Positions 1 to 8,509 of a stretch of 64,000 bases of DNA are shown piece by piece. The stretch's first letter is position 1, and every line of letters begins with the position of its first letter. Where the stretch lies: positions 1,054,001 to 1,118,000 of the forward strand of contig NZ_JBLXJC010000001.1 of NCBI RefSeq assembly GCF_048269205.1. Reading direction: 5' to 3'. This DNA comes from Emcibacter sp048269205. GTDB taxonomy: Bacteria > Pseudomonadota > Alphaproteobacteria > Sphingomonadales > Emcibacteraceae. Position numbers and translations under genes: made by a program. The notes under the pieces are model-generated. The model made no database searches and was not told where the DNA came from. It saw nothing but the letters and a program-made list of their open reading frames with translations.

Positions 1-456
1 CAGGCTCAGGAAAGCGGAAAGCTTGTCGATATCCAGAAGGCTGCCCGGAGTAATCAGAAAGGAACTGTCCCGCATGATCCGTCGTTCCGGCAGGCGTTGT
101 CCTGCCGCATTGACCGAGGTCAGCACCAGTATTTTACGCCCTGTCGGTTCATTTTCCAGACGGGCGAGACGACTGAGCGCAATCATCCGTTCGGCGACAA
201 TTTCATGGTTTGGAGATACCCGGTCATAAGGCAGGCAGTCCCAGGCCGGAAAGGTCAGGATTTCCAGCTCCGGCGCGAACCAGGCGATCAACTCCGCCAT
301 ATTGGCGAGGCGGCCATCATCCCGGGCAATATGCAGAAACAGATTGCGGTCCGTTTCCCGGATGGTCTGGGCCAGAAACAGGGCATCCATGCCTTCCGGC
401 GTATTGGCGATCAGAAGGGGGACTTCGGCGTCGATGAACTGGTCTCGAATGTTCAC
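1..456 (-). CDS. mfd: Transcription-repair coupling factor Mfd, N-terminal part (runs off the window)
   Basis: Only the first 152 residues are present; the gene continues beyond position 1. Mfd is a DNA translocase that removes RNA polymerase stalled at lesions and recruits UvrA. The visible part matches the UvrB-like N-terminal domain: a short helix, a segment on releasing an enzyme from DNA-like substrates (LLIANTPEGMDAL), then AWDCLPYDRVSPN, a stretch typical of Mfd/UvrB domain 1, followed by ERMIALSRL. The start is GTG at 456, overlapping the sdhE stop by 4 bp (GTGA), so the two are translationally coupled. An sdhE-mfd pair beside recG is a common alphaproteobacterial order. Helicase motifs lie outside the window. 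Confidence 0.9.
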   Translation of the reverse strand, partial: MNIRDQFIDAEVPLLIANTPEGMDALFLAQTIRETDRNLFLHIARDDGRLANMAELIAWFAPELEILTFPAWDCLPYDRVSPNHEIVAERMIALSRLARLENEPTGRKILVLTSVNAAGQRLPERRIMRDSSFLITPGSLLDIDKLSAFLSL

Positions 457-770
457 TTTACAATCTTGAGGTAATCGATGCTTCGGAGAAGCTGCATGAT
501 TTCATGGTTGAGATGCTCCGGCGGCTCCCGGTCGGAGGTGATCCAGGCTACAAGGTCGCTGTCGGCTTCACGCAGCAGGTTTTCATAGAAATCAAGTTGA
601 GCTTCGGAGAGGGAATCCAGATGAGCATCGGCAAAGTTTCCCAGCAGAAGGTCCGCTTCCTTGATGCCGCGATGCCAGCTTCTGAATTTCAGGCGCTTCC
701 TGCGAATTTCAATGCTTTCGTTCTTGTCAATTTCCGGTTCGATAAAGCCCGGAGCGTCAAATCGGCTCAT
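453..770 (-). CDS. sdhE: Succinate dehydrogenase assembly factor SdhE (FAD assembly factor)
   Basis: This 105-residue protein belongs to the SdhE/DUF339 family, which promotes covalent attachment of FAD to the flavoprotein subunit of succinate dehydrogenase. The signature RGxxE is present as RGIKE, in the helical stretch RSWHRGIKEADLLLG (about residues 30-45), followed by the usual acidic helices and the tail motif W-T/S-D-R-E-P-P. Length is at the upper end of the family because of a short charged N-terminal extension. The ATG at 770 was chosen over a much longer open frame because all upstream codons are antisense to recG. It is the first gene of a pair with mfd and is divergent from recG with 105 bp between them. 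Confidence 0.93.
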   Translation of the reverse strand: MSRFDAPGFIEPEIDKNESIEIRRKRLKFRSWHRGIKEADLLLGNFADAHLDSLSEAQLDFYENLLREADSDLVAWITSDREPPEHLNHEIMQLLRSIDYLKIVK

Positions 771-875
771 GATCTTTTCTGTCTGTTTCAGGATTCTGCT
801 TTTGCTATCCGGTCGGGTTCCGCTATGTTTATCATTGTCTACAGGATATCGACAGGAAAATAAAATAACAAAACC

Positions 876-2969
876 ATGCGCCCGGAGATTCTTTACCCCT
901 TTTTTGCTGAAACAGTGAGCCTTCCGGGTGTGGGAGGACGTATCGCCCAACTGCTGGACAAGGTGGTGGGCAACAGGGTGCTGGACCTGTTCTGGCATTT
1001 TCCGGTTGATGTGATTGACCGGCGCAATTCGCCGCAACTTTCCGAAGTCCGACACGAGCAAATGGTTACCGTCGAGGTGGAGATCGGCGCCCATGACGCG
1101 CCGCCGCCCCGAACCAGGCGACCCTACCGGATCTGGTGTCATGATGGCACCGCCCAGATGCAGCTTATCTTCTTCCATGCCAAAGGGGATTATCTCCGCC
1201 GACAATTGCCGGAAGGGGAAAAGCGCCTCATCAGTGGCAAGGTGGAAATTTTCAACGGTCAGCTGCAGATGAGCCACCCCGACTATATAGTGGCCCCGGA
1301 CAAGCGGGACGAAATTCCCGTCATTGAACCGGTCTATCCGCTTACTGCCGGGATCAGCGGCCGCGTTATGGGGCGCATTGTGCGGGCAGCGCTGGAGCGC
1401 GCGGTAGAGCTTCCCGAGTGGATGGATGCGGCATTGAAGCAGCGGGAAGGCTGGCCCGGCTGGCATGAGGCGTTGCGCGCCCTGCATTATCCGGAGACAG
1501 CAGCCGACCTCGACCCGTCCCGCAAAGCCCACCGCCGGCTGGCCTATGATGAATTTCTGGCCAACCAGCTGGCGCTTGCCCTGATCCGCAGGGAGGCAAA
1601 AAAGAAAAAGGGCCGGGCGCTGACTACCGAGGGCCCCCTGGTCGGGAAACTGATCGAAACCCTGCCTTATGAGCTCACCGGTTCGCAAAAGGAATGTATC
1701 GCCGAGATCAATGGTGATCTGGCAAGCCCCAGCGCAATGATGCGGCTGCTGCAGGGGGATGTGGGCAGCGGCAAGACTGTGGTGGCGCTGGCCTCCATGC
1801 TGGCGGCGGTACAGAGCGGCGCCCAGGCGGCCCTGCTGGCGCCGACGGAAATCCTGGCCCGGCAGCATTATGACAGTCTGCGGGAAATGGCGGTCGCACT
1901 GGATATACGCATCGAGGTGCTGACCGGCAGGGACAAGGGCAAGGCCCGGACAGCATTGCTTGCCGATCTGGCGGCGGGGGAGATCGATATTCTGGTGGGT
2001 ACCCATGCCCTGTTTCAGAAAGATGTAATCTATCATGATCTGGCTCTGGCGGTGATCGATGAACAGCATCGGTTCGGGGTGGAACAGCGCATGGCCCTGG
2101 CGGCCAAGGGCAAACCGGGGCAGGGCATGGATATCCTGGCCATGACGGCGACGCCGATTCCGCGCACCCTGACACTGACCGCCTATGGGGATATGGATGT
2201 TTCGCGCCTGACGGAAAAACCGCCGGGACGGCAGCCGGTGGATACCCGCACCATCTCGCATAACCGCCTGGACGAGGTGGTCCGTTCCCTGCACCGGGCA
2301 TTGGAAGGTGGTGCGCGCATTTACTGGATTTGTCCGTTGGTGGAGGAATCCGAAAAGTCGGACCTGGCGGCGGCAGAAGATCGTTTCAGACAGCTGGATC
2401 AGATTTTTCCGGGACGTGTCGGGCTGGTTCACGGCAAGATGAAGGGACCGGAGAAAGACAAGGTGATGGCTGCCTTTGCCGCCGGTGATCTGGATGTGCT
2501 GGTCGCGACCACGGTGATCGAGGTGGGCGTGAATGTGCCGGAAGCGACCGTCATGGTGATCGAGCATGCGGAACGTTTCGGTCTGGCGCAATTGCATCAG
2601 CTGCGCGGCCGGGTCGGGCGCGGCAGTGGAAAGTCGGTCTGTCTGCTGCTTTACGGCAATCTGGCGAGTGAGGCGGCGCGGGCGCGCATGAAGATCATGC
2701 GGGAAACGGAGGACGGTTTTCTCATTGCCGAGGAGGATTTGCGCCTGCGCGGGGCCGGGGAACTTCTGGGAACCCGTCAGTCCGGTATGCCCGACTTCAG
2801 AGTGGCGTCACTTGAGTTCCACAGTGACCTCATTCCCGTTGCCCGGGATGATGCGCGATTGATCCTGGAAAAAGATCCCGACCTGAAAACAGAAAGGGGA
2901 GAGGCCCTCAGGGTGCTGCTTTACCTGATGGAGCAGGACGAAGGAATCAGATACCTGCGGTCAGGGTAA
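876..2969 (+). CDS. recG: ATP-dependent DNA helicase RecG
   Basis: A 697-residue, full-length RecG, which reverses stalled replication forks and branch-migrates Holliday junctions. An N-terminal wedge/OB domain (about residues 1-250) precedes two RecA-like helicase domains. Visible motifs are Walker A GDVGSGKT near residue 295, the DExH-type box DEQH near 394, TATPIPRT near 425, and the motif VI-like QLRGRVGRG near 570, followed by the RecG-specific LRLRGAGELLGTRQSG. ATG at 876 follows an AT-rich leader. The 3' end overlaps the convergent DUF502 gene by 9 bp. It is divergent from sdhE-mfd, so genome-maintenance genes flank one shared promoter region. Confidence 0.96.
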   Translation: MRPEILYPFFAETVSLPGVGGRIAQLLDKVVGNRVLDLFWHFPVDVIDRRNSPQLSEVRHEQMVTVEVEIGAHDAPPPRTRRPYRIWCHDGTAQMQLIFFHAKGDYLRRQLPEGEKRLISGKVEIFNGQLQMSHPDYIVAPDKRDEIPVIEPVYPLTAGISGRVMGRIVRAALERAVELPEWMDAALKQREGWPGWHEALRALHYPETAADLDPSRKAHRRLAYDEFLANQLALALIRREAKKKKGRALTTEGPLVGKLIETLPYELTGSQKECIAEINGDLASPSAMMRLLQGDVGSGKTVVALASMLAAVQSGAQAALLAPTEILARQHYDSLREMAVALDIRIEVLTGRDKGKARTALLADLAAGEIDILVGTHALFQKDVIYHDLALAVIDEQHRFGVEQRMALAAKGKPGQGMDILAMTATPIPRTLTLTAYGDMDVSRLTEKPPGRQPVDTRTISHNRLDEVVRSLHRALEGGARIYWICPLVEESEKSDLAAAEDRFRQLDQIFPGRVGLVHGKMKGPEKDKVMAAFAAGDLDVLVATTVIEVGVNVPEATVMVIEHAERFGLAQLHQLRGRVGRGSGKSVCLLLYGNLASEAARARMKIMRETEDGFLIAEEDLRLRGAGELLGTRQSGMPDFRVASLEFHSDLIPVARDDARLILEKDPDLKTERGEALRVLLYLMEQDEGIRYLRSG

Positions 2970-3731
2970 TTCCTCGTCGCTTTCCGGCTTTCCATTGTTC
3001 CAGTCGGAGATGCGCGATCCTTTTTCCGGCCGTGTTCGTCTCTGCAGATCCTGGTTCTTGCCGTTGTTGGGGTCCACAAGCCCGGCAGAGATCACATATT
3101 TTACACCTTCATCGGGACTCATATCCAGATACATCAGATCCCGCTTGGGGACAAACAGGAGAAAACCGGAGGTGGGATTGGGCGTAGTCGGCAGGAAAAC
3201 ATTGATGATTTCATTTTCCAGTTTGTGCTGGATTTCGCCTTTGTTTTCGCTTGTGACAAAGGCAATAGCCCAGATGCCACGGCGCGGGTACTCGACCAAA
3301 ACCACATCCTTGAAGGATTCAGCATTCTGGGCGACAACCGTCTCGAAAATTTGTTTCAGCGTATGGTAGATACTCCGCACGATGGGCATGCGATTCAGGA
3401 GCTTTTCACCAAACCGCAACAGGGCGCGGCCAAACAGATTTGCGGTCAGGGCGCCCAGAATGGTGAGAAACAGAATAACAACAATGAGCCCGAGACCCGG
3501 AATGCCAAAGGGCAGGTAGGTTTCCGGATTGTAGGCCTTGGGGATCAGAGGCGTGACATTGCGGTCAATGGTGTCAATAAATGCCCACGCCAGATAGGCG
3601 GTTATACCGATCGGTGCCGCGACGACGAGCCCGGTCAGGAAATAATATCTGATTTTAGACATTAAGCCGTTTTTCGGCACCAGCGAGTTGCCGTTTTCGT
3701 CTGCCTGTTCTTCGGGGGTATTTTCCGACAT
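2961..3731 (-). CDS. DUF502 family inner-membrane protein
   Basis: A 256-residue protein of the DUF502 family, whose function is not established. A charged cytoplasmic N-terminus (residues 1-28) precedes two membrane segments (about 30-52 and 77-101). A family-conserved block then follows with R-x-P-x-V-R-x-I-Y (MPIVRSIYHTLKQ near 115-127) and the soluble region ending in VPKRDLMYLDMSPDEGVKYVISAG. The C-terminus is a low-complexity charged tail. The start ATG at 3731 is the only well-placed one. The stop overlaps recG convergently. A transport-like or envelope role is sometimes suggested, but nothing in the sequence decides this. Confidence 0.85.
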   Translation of the reverse strand: MSENTPEEQADENGNSLVPKNGLMSKIRYYFLTGLVVAAPIGITAYLAWAFIDTIDRNVTPLIPKAYNPETYLPFGIPGLGLIVVILFLTILGALTANLFGRALLRFGEKLLNRMPIVRSIYHTLKQIFETVVAQNAESFKDVVLVEYPRRGIWAIAFVTSENKGEIQHKLENEIINVFLPTTPNPTSGFLLFVPKRDLMYLDMSPDEGVKYVISAGLVDPNNGKNQDLQRRTRPEKGSRISDWNNGKPESDEELP

Positions 3732-3825
3732 TTTTCTGCCCTGTTTTGCGCCTTCAGAGTAGCATTTTTTGACCCTGACAATATAGCCTCTTTAGTTGCT
3801 GATCATGGCAATTATATGTCTGTTT

Positions 3826-4986
3826 CTACAGTTCTCTGCCAAACAACCGATATGTTTTGTAATGGGCGCAGCCGATGGTTTCCAGCATTTTCTGCAGCCG
3901 GGTGTTTTCTTCCAGAACCCAACCAAGTTCTGCATGAGTGCAGCCGGCGGCCGCCGCGTGAATACGACAGGTTTCGATAAGGGAAAAGGCCATGGCTCCG
4001 CCAATCATGCCGTTCTGGTATTTTTGGCGGACTCCCATCAGGGGAACGCGGACGGTTTTGTAGCTGGGGTGAATTTTCAGCCGCCAGAGAAGCTTGAAAA
4101 TACCGAAGGGGAAAAGTTTGCCGTTCAGGTCCCTGATTACTTCATTCAGGTTCGGCAGGGTGACCATCATGGCCTGGGGTTCACCCTCCATTTCGGCAAT
4201 ATATGTGAAATCGGGACGGATCAGCAGTTTCATGTCCTTGGCGACCTGTTTGAGTTCATTGTCGGTGAAAGGGATGAAACCCCAGTTGTCCGACCAGGCG
4301 TCATTGAAAATATCCAGAATGGTGGCAAGGTCCCGGTCATAGTTTTTCATGTCGATGGGCCGGATGGTGATCTTGTCGCCTTCAAAGGTTCTTTTCACCA
4401 GTTTGTCAACGGCCGGGGGCAGGATTTCCTGGCTGATGTCCAGCCAGTAGGCCCAGACATCCTTCACCTTCTCGTAACCGTGATTGCGTACCAGGCTTTC
4501 ATAATAGGGACGGCTGTGTGCCATCATCAGGCTGGGCGGCTTGTCAAAACCGTTCACCAGCATGCCGGTTTCCTCATTGATGGACAGGCTGAAGGGGCCG
4601 ATAACTTTCACGGCGCCCTTTTCCCGCAACCAGTTTTCAGCCGTATCCAGGAGAGCATCGGCAACGCTCTGGTCGTCAATGCAGTCAAAGAAACCGAAAT
4701 GACCGGATTTTTCACCGTGGTATTTCTGCACAAGCTGGTCCATCTGGGCCGAGATGCGGCCGACGGTTTCGCCATTACGACGGGCAACCCAGTAGCCGGC
4801 TTCTGCATGTTCGAAATAGGGGTTTTTATCCCGGGAAAGAATATCCATCCGTTCCATTTCAAGGGGTGGAATATAGGCAGAATCATCCCTGAAAATCATG
4901 TAGGGAACCCTTATGAAATCCTTCAGCAATTTGCCGTCGGTTACTTCCTTGATTTCCAGATCGGTCGGGTTCTCGGCTGTAGTCAT
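3826..4986 (-). CDS. GNAT-fold N-acyltransferase, candidate bacterial ceramide synthase
   Basis: A 386-residue protein with two GNAT-like halves. The first contains PYFEHAEAGYWVARRNGETVGRI, a classic GNAT beta4/A-motif approach, and GPFSLSINEETGMLVNGF; the second ends with ELGWVLEENTRLQKMLE, typical of GNAT motif B. Family members are often filed as N-acetyltransferases. From memory, the Caulobacter ceramide synthase bCerS, which N-acylates 3-ketosphinganine, is a GNAT-fold protein of this size in the spt locus. I infer that function here because the gene follows lptF-lptG and lies 3.5 kb from serine palmitoyltransferase. The GNAT fold is clear; the substrate is an inference. Position 22 bp downstream of lptG suggests a shared transcript. 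Confidence 0.6.
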   Translation of the reverse strand: MTTAENPTDLEIKEVTDGKLLKDFIRVPYMIFRDDSAYIPPLEMERMDILSRDKNPYFEHAEAGYWVARRNGETVGRISAQMDQLVQKYHGEKSGHFGFFDCIDDQSVADALLDTAENWLREKGAVKVIGPFSLSINEETGMLVNGFDKPPSLMMAHSRPYYESLVRNHGYEKVKDVWAYWLDISQEILPPAVDKLVKRTFEGDKITIRPIDMKNYDRDLATILDIFNDAWSDNWGFIPFTDNELKQVAKDMKLLIRPDFTYIAEMEGEPQAMMVTLPNLNEVIRDLNGKLFPFGIFKLLWRLKIHPSYKTVRVPLMGVRQKYQNGMIGGAMAFSLIETCRIHAAAAGCTHAELGWVLEENTRLQKMLETIGCAHYKTYRLFGREL

Positions 4987-5008
4987 GATTCAGTCTCTGT
5001 TGGGCGGG

Positions 5009-6136
5009 TTATTCTTCGGTAAGGAGGATAAAGCTGATGCCGATTAGGCCAAACAGCAACAGGGGAAGCCAGGCCGCCACAATTGGCGGGACGGCACCAT
5101 ACTGGCCCAGGGCAACAAAAAGATTGTTGATGACGAAATAGCCGAACCCCATGGCCATGGTGATCAGGATACGACCGAAAAGATTGCCGCCGCGATGCAG
5201 GCCGAATGCGGCCAGGCCCGCCAGCAAAGGCATCAGAAGGGTGCTGAGCGGCAGGACAAATTTTTGATGCAACTGGGTCTCGTAGTCATTGGTGGAATGA
5301 CCCTCGTTTTTCAGTTGTTTGATGGCCTGGCGCAATTGTTGAAGGTTGACCTGGTCTGGTTTCAGGGCCAGGGCGATATAGCGTTCCGGCGGCACCCTGG
5401 TTTTCCAGTCCAGATTCTCAAGCGGGGTGACTTCGAGGGTTTTTAGGTCGAATTTTTTAACCTCGAACAGGGTCCATGAGCCGTCCCTGTAGACGGCAAA
5501 GTCCGCCTTGATGAGGGCGGTGACCTCCTGATTTTTGTTGCGGACATACTGCGTAACCTTGTCCAGAAGCAGGATGCTGCCGTTGCGGCTTGCGCTTTCC
5601 GCCTTGATCAGGTTATTGCCATCGGCAACCCAGCTGTCATACACCACGTCGGGCGCAGGCGGCAAGTCGGCGGCAAATTCATGCTCTTCCCAGTTTCTCA
5701 GCTCTGCCCGGGCCTTGACCGAGACAGTCTCGTTAAAAACGAAATGAAGCGCGGCGATAAGGATGGACATCATGGTCAGCGGCAGGACGATCCGGAACGC
5801 ATTCCAGCCCGCAGTCTTCATAATGATAATTTCACTGTGCACATTCAGTCCGGCAAAGGAAAGAATGGCGGAAAGCAGTGCTACAAAAGGAGAGAAAAGG
5901 GTAACCAGCTGTGGTGTACGCAGAGTTACATAGGTCCAGAGGTCGGACATTGTGGCGCCGTCTCCGGCAAGAATATCATCTGATTTCGCCAGCAGGTCAA
6001 GGGCTTGCAGGGTGGCGATCAGGCCCACCAGAATGACCAGGTAGCGGAGGATAAATACTTTGGCCAGGTAAAGGTCAAGGCTGCCCGGATTGAACAGTCT
6101 GCCGATAATGCTTGAATATCTGAGTACTCTCTGCAT
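5009..6136 (-). CDS. lptG: LptG-family lipid transport permease
   Basis: A 375-residue YjgP/YjgQ-family permease. In the Lpt system LptG pairs with LptF in the inner membrane and, driven by LptB, extracts LPS towards LptC-A-D. Three N-terminal membrane helices (about residues 30-45, 70-90, 110-130), a periplasmic beta-jellyroll (about 140-270) and three C-terminal helices are visible, which is the family layout. The DLYLAKVFILRY start and NVHSEIIIMKTAGWN coupling region are typical LptG. The gene begins 1 bp after the lptF stop. Unusually, it is followed not by lptD but by the GNAT-like gene, and the whole group sits in a sphingolipid locus; it may be a second copy specialised for another lipid. 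Confidence 0.88.
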   Translation of the reverse strand: MQRVLRYSSIIGRLFNPGSLDLYLAKVFILRYLVILVGLIATLQALDLLAKSDDILAGDGATMSDLWTYVTLRTPQLVTLFSPFVALLSAILSFAGLNVHSEIIIMKTAGWNAFRIVLPLTMMSILIAALHFVFNETVSVKARAELRNWEEHEFAADLPPAPDVVYDSWVADGNNLIKAESASRNGSILLLDKVTQYVRNKNQEVTALIKADFAVYRDGSWTLFEVKKFDLKTLEVTPLENLDWKTRVPPERYIALALKPDQVNLQQLRQAIKQLKNEGHSTNDYETQLHQKFVLPLSTLLMPLLAGLAAFGLHRGGNLFGRILITMAMGFGYFVINNLFVALGQYGAVPPIVAAWLPLLLFGLIGISFILLTEE

Positions 6137-6137
6137 C

Positions 6138-7313
6138 TCAGTCCGCCGTTCTCATTCTGCTGATAATTTTTGCGATAGCTTCCATGACCACTTCGTAGAT
6201 GATCTCAAGCCGTCTGAGCGGCATGCCGCCCACCTTGTAGGCGCCGACATAGTAAAGCCGGCCCGTCAGCAGGACAAACAGCAGGGTCGGCAGCCAGATG
6301 GATACCCAGGAAGAGACCAGGCCGTCGGCGGCAAAGGCCTGGCCGAATTCCAGAACCTTGTGATAGACAAGCAGGATCACAATCCCCACTGTAATGCCCA
6401 GCGCTCGTCCAGACCGTTTAGCCACCAGGCCCAGCGGGAAGGCCAGAAACGGGACGATCAGGATCGACAGGGCGCGGGCCGTCCGGGCATGAAGTGCAGC
6501 AAGATATGAATCGTTGTTGCTGTATCTTTGTTCCCAGAGCTCCAGAAAGGTCATTTCCCGGGCGTCTTCTCCGCGTTCCCGGAACTGTTCGAACATGGGA
6601 ACATTCAGCGGCAGGTCATGTTCGTCGAAATTCAGAACCCTCGGGCGGGCCTGGCTGGAATCCAGCTCGATAATTGTACCGTTGAACAGCTTGAGGATCA
6701 GGTATCTTTCATCGGGAGTAATGAAAAATCCGCCTTTCTTGGCAGTAATGGCGAGAACTCGTCCGTCCTCGTTTTCCTTTTGCGCGAAAATATCCAGCAG
6801 CTCCCGGCCTGAATTGCGGCTCTCTTCGATCCGCAGGGTCAGGCCGTCTCCCAGGTCCGTGAACTCGCCGGCCTTGATGGAGGCGCCTAGTGCGCCGCTG
6901 CGGACGTCAAAATACAGCCCGTTATAGGCATAGCGGCTGTAGGGCTGGACAAAACCCACGACAATGACATTGACTATCAGCAGAAAGGCGGCAATGCCGA
7001 TACAGGGGATAATCAGCCGGTTAAGGCTTAGCCCGCTGGCCAGAAGGGCGTCCAGTTCGCTGTTCAGGGCCAGTTTGCGGATTGCCAGCAGCACGCCGAG
7101 GAACATGGCCAGGGGAATGACAAGAGTAAGATATTGGGGCATAAGATTGCCCAGCATGCGCCAGACGATATCGATGGGGCCGCCCTCGTTAATGACAAAG
7201 TCAAAAAGGCTGAGCATTTTCTCCAGCAACAGAAGCAGGGCGGCAATGCCCAAGGTCATGACCAAGGGTACAATTGTCTCCCGCAGAATATAGTAATCGA
7301 TCTTTTTAAGCAT
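6138..7313 (-). CDS. lptF: LptF-family lipid transport permease
   Basis: A 391-residue YjgP/YjgQ-family permease that would pair with the LptG encoded immediately downstream. It starts with the family N-terminus MLKKIDYYILRE and has hydrophobic helices near residues 13-33, 55-75 and 100-120. The cytoplasmic coupling stretch LALNSELDALLASGLSLNRL (about 80-99) would contact LptB, a jellyroll domain follows (about 130-265), and three C-terminal helices include LVAKRSGRALGI. ATG at 7313. The 199 bp upstream contain the promoter and separate it from a divergent kinase-like gene. Whether this pair serves LPS or a ceramide lipid cannot be read from sequence alone. Confidence 0.88.
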   Translation of the reverse strand: MLKKIDYYILRETIVPLVMTLGIAALLLLLEKMLSLFDFVINEGGPIDIVWRMLGNLMPQYLTLVIPLAMFLGVLLAIRKLALNSELDALLASGLSLNRLIIPCIGIAAFLLIVNVIVVGFVQPYSRYAYNGLYFDVRSGALGASIKAGEFTDLGDGLTLRIEESRNSGRELLDIFAQKENEDGRVLAITAKKGGFFITPDERYLILKLFNGTIIELDSSQARPRVLNFDEHDLPLNVPMFEQFRERGEDAREMTFLELWEQRYSNNDSYLAALHARTARALSILIVPFLAFPLGLVAKRSGRALGITVGIVILLVYHKVLEFGQAFAADGLVSSWVSIWLPTLLFVLLTGRLYYVGAYKVGGMPLRRLEIIYEVVMEAIAKIISRMRTAD

Positions 7314-7512
7314 GAGCCTGTATTATGGTGTGGATGATATTGTTTATCCTGCTTCGAGCCGTCTATGCTAGAAATATATACAAGGAAATGAATTTTTCCA
7401 TTTAAGAATTTTCAACAACCGCTCTTTAGTGTATTTTTCTTGAGACAACCGCCAATAAAAGACCATAATGTGAATAATAATGTTGGGGTAGTAAAAAAAG
7501 CGGGACAGTTCA

Positions 7513-8472
7513 TTGAGCGTAATTGCCATATTATCAAGTCCTTCGTCATTCGGGGAGAACGGCGAAATGGACAAACTGAGGCAGGTGGCATCTTCCGGGT
7601 CCGGGGTTGTGCACTATGAGGTGGAAAATCACAGCCATGTCGGCGAGGCCCTGGAGATGTTCAGGAAAACCAACGCCGAGGCAATCGTCATTATTGGCGG
7701 TCAGGCGCTGGCTTCAGCGGCCTTCGAGTATCTGATCGAGAAAAATCCTTTCGAGGGGAAATTACCGCCGCTTGCCGTTCTGCCGGGGGGGGACAACAAC
7801 ATCATTGCCGAAAATATGGGGGCACTTACCGAGAGCCCGCACCGGGAACTTGCCCGCCTGCTGAAGCGTCGCAAGGCGGGAAAAATGTTGAACAATACAC
7901 TCTCCCTGCCACTCATCAAGGTGGAGGGGGCCCATGGCGTCGGTATGGTTTACGGCCTGTATTTCTGTTGCGGAGGGGTAACCGGCGATAAACGGGCCTT
8001 CAATTGTCCCATTGCCGGCAACAGCCTTTTCAAGAGCCTCGCCAGGCGTCTGTTCTCCATCGGTTTTATCCGGCAGGCGTCGGTAAAGGCCCTCAAGGAC
8101 AAGGATATGCAGAAAACTGTTCGGGTTGTTCTGAGCGAGCGCGGTGCCGTTGTCGGGCGATATTACATGATCTGTATCACTACCCTGAGCATGATCATGA
8201 TGGGGGCCCGACTGCCACGACTGGAGCATGAGGGCAAAATTCATTATCTGAGCATTGAGAATACATCCGATGCGCTATTTTCGGTTGGAAAACAGCTCTT
8301 GAGGGGCAGGTTCAAGGGTAAGGATCTTCCGGGGCAGGTGCTGCGGGAAATTGGCCACGCCCGTATCGTCCAGAACGGCCCTTTTGTTGTGGATGGCAGC
8401 TTTTTCGAGGCGGAAAAAGATGGCGAGCTGATGATTTCCTCAACAGCTCGCCTGTCTTTTCTTAAATTGTAG
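7513..8472 (+). CDS. Diacylglycerol-kinase-fold protein, possible ceramide kinase, with degenerate motifs
   Basis: A 319-residue protein with the DAGK catalytic-domain layout: a first beta strand VIAILSSPSSFGENG, then a strand-turn IIGGQALASAAFEYL (about 60-74) and LAVLPGGDNNIIAENMG (about 88-103). In active lipid kinases these read GGDGT and PxGTxNDFA; here GGDGT is GGQAL (the Asp is lost) and GTxND is GGDNN. The C-terminal half is a beta-rich domain with PGQVLREIGHARIVQNGPFVVDG, which resembles the family end. The start is TTG at 7513, with GGGACAG about 6 nt upstream; the next in-frame ATG would remove the first strand. Caulobacter uses a DAGK-family ceramide kinase encoded near spt, so I infer a ceramide-related role, possibly with altered or lost ATP chemistry. 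Confidence 0.6.
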   Translation: MSVIAILSSPSSFGENGEMDKLRQVASSGSGVVHYEVENHSHVGEALEMFRKTNAEAIVIIGGQALASAAFEYLIEKNPFEGKLPPLAVLPGGDNNIIAENMGALTESPHRELARLLKRRKAGKMLNNTLSLPLIKVEGAHGVGMVYGLYFCCGGVTGDKRAFNCPIAGNSLFKSLARRLFSIGFIRQASVKALKDKDMQKTVRVVLSERGAVVGRYYMICITTLSMIMMGARLPRLEHEGKIHYLSIENTSDALFSVGKQLLRGRFKGKDLPGQVLREIGHARIVQNGPFVVDGSFFEAEKDGELMISSTARLSFLKL

Positions 8473-8509
8473 TTCGCTCTTAACCTCCAGCGGGCTGCGG
8501 CGAACGGTT

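Noticed and set aside
771..2597. Long minus-strand open frame antisense to recG
   Set aside because: It lies opposite recG, whose full set of helicase motifs is intact. Its translation is low-complexity (rich in His, Gln, Arg) with no domain, and only its last part is real as sdhE.
3796..5022. 408-codon plus-strand open frame opposite the GNAT-like gene
   Set aside because: Antisense to a gene with clear GNAT motifs and a good overlap and spacing with lptG; the plus frame shows no domain.
8472..8505. GTTCGC and GCGAAC inverted repeat between the kinase-like gene and spt
   Set aside because: The 22-base spacer is long and there is no T tract on either side, so it is not a convincing terminator.
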